NCBI GenBank assembly: GCA_003551325.1
Contig: PUMK01000014.1
Coordinates: 1-6,867, forward strand
Source: Candidatus Acetothermia bacterium
Lineage (GTDB): Bacteria; Bipolaricaulota; Bipolaricaulia; Bipolaricaulales; Bipolaricaulaceae
DNA length: 6,867 bases
Direction of reading: 5' to 3'
Shown here: one piece after another, positions 5,461-6,867 of the stretch
Numbering within the stretch: the first letter of the stretch is position 1
How the letters are laid out: the number at the start of each line of letters is the position of its first letter
The notes under the pieces: model-generated
What the model saw: the letters and a program-made list of their open reading frames with translations, nothing else
The model's database searches: none
Told to the model about the DNA's origin: nothing
Program-made: the position numbers and the translations under genes

Positions 5461-5510
5461 AGCACCCTGAGTCCGAGGTGCTGGGGGTGCCATCCCGCGC
5501 TCCCCGGGAT
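5461..5510 (+). terminator. Two hairpins after the TatT-like gene, possible terminator region
   Basis: AGCACC (5461-5466) pairs with GGTGCT (5477-5482) across 10 nt, or alternatively GCACCC with GGGTGC (5485-5490). A second stem, ATCCCG (5492-5497) with CGGGAT (5505-5510), has a 7-nt loop. No U tract follows, so intrinsic termination is uncertain. The rest of the gap to the subtilase (5511-5634) shows no convincing gene; a TACAAC at 5594-5599 is a weak -10 candidate without a matching -35. Confidence 0.35.
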
Positions 5511-5634
5511 CGCCGGACGCTGCGTCTTCCCATCCTGAACAGCACTTCCCCTAACCCGCAAGTGAAGGGTGTCTAGAGCCCCCACCGCCAAGGTACAACA
5601 TAGGTGTGACCCTTAGTACTGGATGGTGGCACCT

Positions 5635-6675
5635 ATGATGCGATGGATCAGCATTGCGGCGGTGGCAGTTGTTCTAACCCTATGCCTGAATGTTGGTGAA
5701 CGACCCAAGATCGCGGGAGGAGCTGCAGGTGAGCTTCTGCCAGTGGGCGTCCAGCCTAGCTGGGGGCTTTCTGCTGTGCGAGCTCCTGATGCCTGGAAGC
5801 TCACCCAAGGGACCGAGGCGATCGTGGTTGCGGTGATCGACTCCGGCATCGACCGCACCATCCCAGCACTGGCCGATCGCATGTGGACGAACCCCAACGA
5901 GGTAGCGGGTACGCGGCGAGACGATGACCGAAACGGTTACGTTGACGACATCCACGGATGGGATTTCCGCGATGGTAACGCCGATGCGCTTGTCGGTACC
6001 CCCCTGAACTGGCACGGCACGTTTGTTGCCTCGCTGATCGCAGCGGCTTTGGACGCCGAATCCGGAGCCGGTGGTGTTGCCCCGAAGATCCGGATCATGG
6101 ACCTCCGGTTCCTTGACTCCCGTGGCCTCTTCTTCCAGTCCGACTGGCCTAAACTCGCCCAAGCCATTGACTATGCCGTGGACAACGGTGCTCGCATTAT
6201 CAACCTCTCCATCTACGCCAAGATGGAGCCCCCGGCGATCGTCCGCCAAGCTCTGCAGCGCGCCGCCCGAGAGGGTGTGTTCATCGTGGGCATCGCCGGA
6301 AACGATGGAGCTCGCGTCACTTGTTTTGGTCGTTATCCGGAAGTGTTCACCGTAGGCGCCGTGGACCAGCATGGTCAGCCGGGGAGCTTCTCCAACTGGG
6401 GTCCAGAGGTCGACATCGTTGCCCCCGGCGTGCGCGTGCTCTCCGTATACCCTGGCGGGAACGTCCGCACCGGTTCCGGGACGTCGTTCGCTGCACCGCA
6501 CGTAGCCGGGACCGCAGCGCTCATGCTCTCCCTGAATCCGGAGCTCACCCCTGACGACCTGAGGGATAGCCTCAAGCAGAGCGCCGCTTGCCTGGGGCGC
6601 GCTCCTGGCGATCTTCACACGGGTTCCGGGTCCCTCGATACCGCGGCTGCGGTGGGGATCGCGGCAGGACGCTGA
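5635..6675 (+). CDS. Secreted subtilisin-like serine protease (peptidase family S8)
   Basis: Encodes 346 residues from the ATG at 5635. The N-terminus (MMRWISIAAVAVVLTLCLNV) is a signal peptide or anchor, so the protease acts outside the cytoplasmic membrane. The active site is complete: Asp69 in VIDSGID, His127 in HGTFVAS, oxyanion Asn223 in GIAGNDG and Ser284 in GTSFAAPHVAG. Between Asp and His lies DDDRNGYVDDIHGWDF (96-111), an acidic insert found in many S8 proteases that may bind calcium. FSNWGPEVDIVAPG (252-265) is also typical. Only about 20 residues separate the signal segment from PSWGLSAVRAPDAW, so the usual I9-type propeptide is missing or very short. The protein ends soon after the catalytic domain with no C-terminal extension. 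Starts at 5623 and 5638 are also in frame; 5635 is preferred because a weak GGTGG lies 5 nt before it. The substrate is unknown. Confidence 0.93.
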   Translation: MMRWISIAAVAVVLTLCLNVGERPKIAGGAAGELLPVGVQPSWGLSAVRAPDAWKLTQGTEAIVVAVIDSGIDRTIPALADRMWTNPNEVAGTRRDDDRNGYVDDIHGWDFRDGNADALVGTPLNWHGTFVASLIAAALDAESGAGGVAPKIRIMDLRFLDSRGLFFQSDWPKLAQAIDYAVDNGARIINLSIYAKMEPPAIVRQALQRAAREGVFIVGIAGNDGARVTCFGRYPEVFTVGAVDQHGQPGSFSNWGPEVDIVAPGVRVLSVYPGGNVRTGSGTSFAAPHVAGTAALMLSLNPELTPDDLRDSLKQSAACLGRAPGDLHTGSGSLDTAAAVGIAAGR

Positions 6676-6733
6676 TCCCTAAAGGGCAGGCGAGCGGCAA
6701 GACAGCCTGGCCGCGGTTGTGAAGCGAGTTTGT

Positions 6734-6762
6734 TTTCACAGATGGTTTCTATTAAGGATAAT
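6734..6762 (+). promoter_or_regulatory. Possible promoter near the right end
   Basis: GATAAT (6757-6762, 5 of 6 to TATAAT) lies in an AT-rich patch, with TTTCAC (6734-6739) 17 bp upstream as a poor -35 box. Transcription would begin near 6769, just before the repeat cluster and a possible gene start at 6810. An imperfect inverted repeat, TGTGAA (6718-6723) with TTCACA (6735-6740), overlaps the -35 position and might be an operator. The stretch 6676-6733 after the subtilase holds only weak hairpins (CCCT-AA-AGGG at 6677-6686). Confidence 0.3.
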
Positions 6763-6777
6763 CGCCCTCCGTGTTGC

Positions 6778-6836
6778 CTCAGAAGTAACTGTTACCGAAG
6801 GCTTGTTCGATGACTCAGAACTTGGGTTACCGAGGC
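6778..6836. repeat. Imperfect two-copy direct repeat with embedded palindrome
   Basis: CTCAGAA, 6 nt, GTTACCGAAGGC (6778-6802) recurs as CTCAGAA, 5 nt, GTTACCGAGGC (6814-6836), an offset of 35-36 bp. In the first copy the spacer makes a perfect palindrome GTAAC-T-GTTAC (6785-6795), which the second copy lacks. Downstream of the candidate promoter, the copies could be operator sites or leader structure. Whether more copies follow is hidden by the window edge. Confidence 0.5.
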
Positions 6837-6867
6837 AGCCTCCAGAGTTCTCGTAGATTGTCGTCGA
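6810..6867 (+). CDS. Possible start of an unidentified gene (partial, 3' end outside window)
   Basis: An ATG at 6810 opens a frame without stops to the last base (19 codons, beginning MTQNLGYRGS). GAAGG at 6797-6801 sits 8 nt upstream as a plausible ribosome binding site, and a promoter-like GATAAT is about 50 bp upstream. The visible residues are rich in Ser, Arg and Gln and match no family I recognise. A 23-codon ORF beginning at 6742 ends in a TGA that overlaps this ATG (ATGA at 6810-6813), but it has no ribosome binding site. With so few codons visible this may be chance. Confidence 0.2.
   Translation, partial: MTQNLGYRGSLQSSRRLSS

Noticed and set aside
5680..6618. - strand open frame of 312 codons over the subtilase
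   Set aside because: Antisense to a subtilase with all catalytic motifs; no start signal or domain is seen.
6718..6740. TGTGA...TCACA as a CRP-type site
   Set aside because: The gap between the half-sites is 13 bp rather than the 6 bp of the CRP consensus.
6778..6836. Two repeats at 35-36 bp spacing as the start of a CRISPR array
   Set aside because: Only two imperfect copies, with 11-12 bp between them, far shorter than CRISPR spacers, and no cas genes nearby.

Overview
This is a GC-rich (about 60% by eye) bacterial chromosomal window. It is mostly housekeeping genes, with a few exported accessory proteins and one tRNA. I found no transposase, integrase, CRISPR array, plasmid gene or phage gene. 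The lineage cannot be fixed from the sequence. Exported seven-bladed WD40 proteins with a concanavalin-like tail, TatT-like proteins and subtilases suggest a deep-branching, possibly thermophilic or uncultivated bacterium. Bipolaricaulota (OP1/Acetothermia) is one plausible guess, but this is inference only.

Layout, left half. The 3' end of alaS (alanyl-tRNA synthetase) enters on the + strand and converges tail-to-tail with dnaN (sliding clamp, - strand), overlapping it by 14 bp. The - strand from about 4144 down to 293 reads as one gene cluster: an exported WD40/concanavalin-like protein, then lspA (lipoprotein signal peptidase), tmk (thymidylate kinase) and dnaN. The first three genes are joined by 4-bp stop/start overlaps (GTGA at 2588-2591, ATGA at 2118-2121). 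lspA and tmk lack good Shine-Dalgarno sites, which fits translational coupling. dnaN follows after 89 bp with its own strong ribosome binding site and a possible extended -10 promoter. A good promoter (TTGGCC, 17 bp, TAGGAT) sits just upstream of the WD40 gene.

Layout, centre. A complete tRNA-Glu(CTC) with encoded CCA lies on the - strand behind a perfect TATAAT box. A GC-rich nested palindrome separates it from a divergent + strand gene encoding a TatT-like (TRAP transporter T-component) exported protein. None of the other TRAP transporter genes is in view.

Layout, right half. After a 198-bp gap containing two hairpins comes a secreted subtilase (S8 family) with a full Asp/His/Asn/Ser active site but almost no room for a propeptide. 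The last 190 bp hold a possible promoter, an 11-bp palindrome, a two-copy imperfect direct repeat and the possible start of another gene that runs off the window.

No clearly new multi-gene system is visible. The points most worth checking are the coupling of an exported propeller protein to lspA-tmk-dnaN, the serine replacing the usual aspartate in the DRY-type motif of thymidylate kinase, the propeptide-poor subtilase, the orphan TatT-like gene, and the repeat/palindrome cluster at the right edge.
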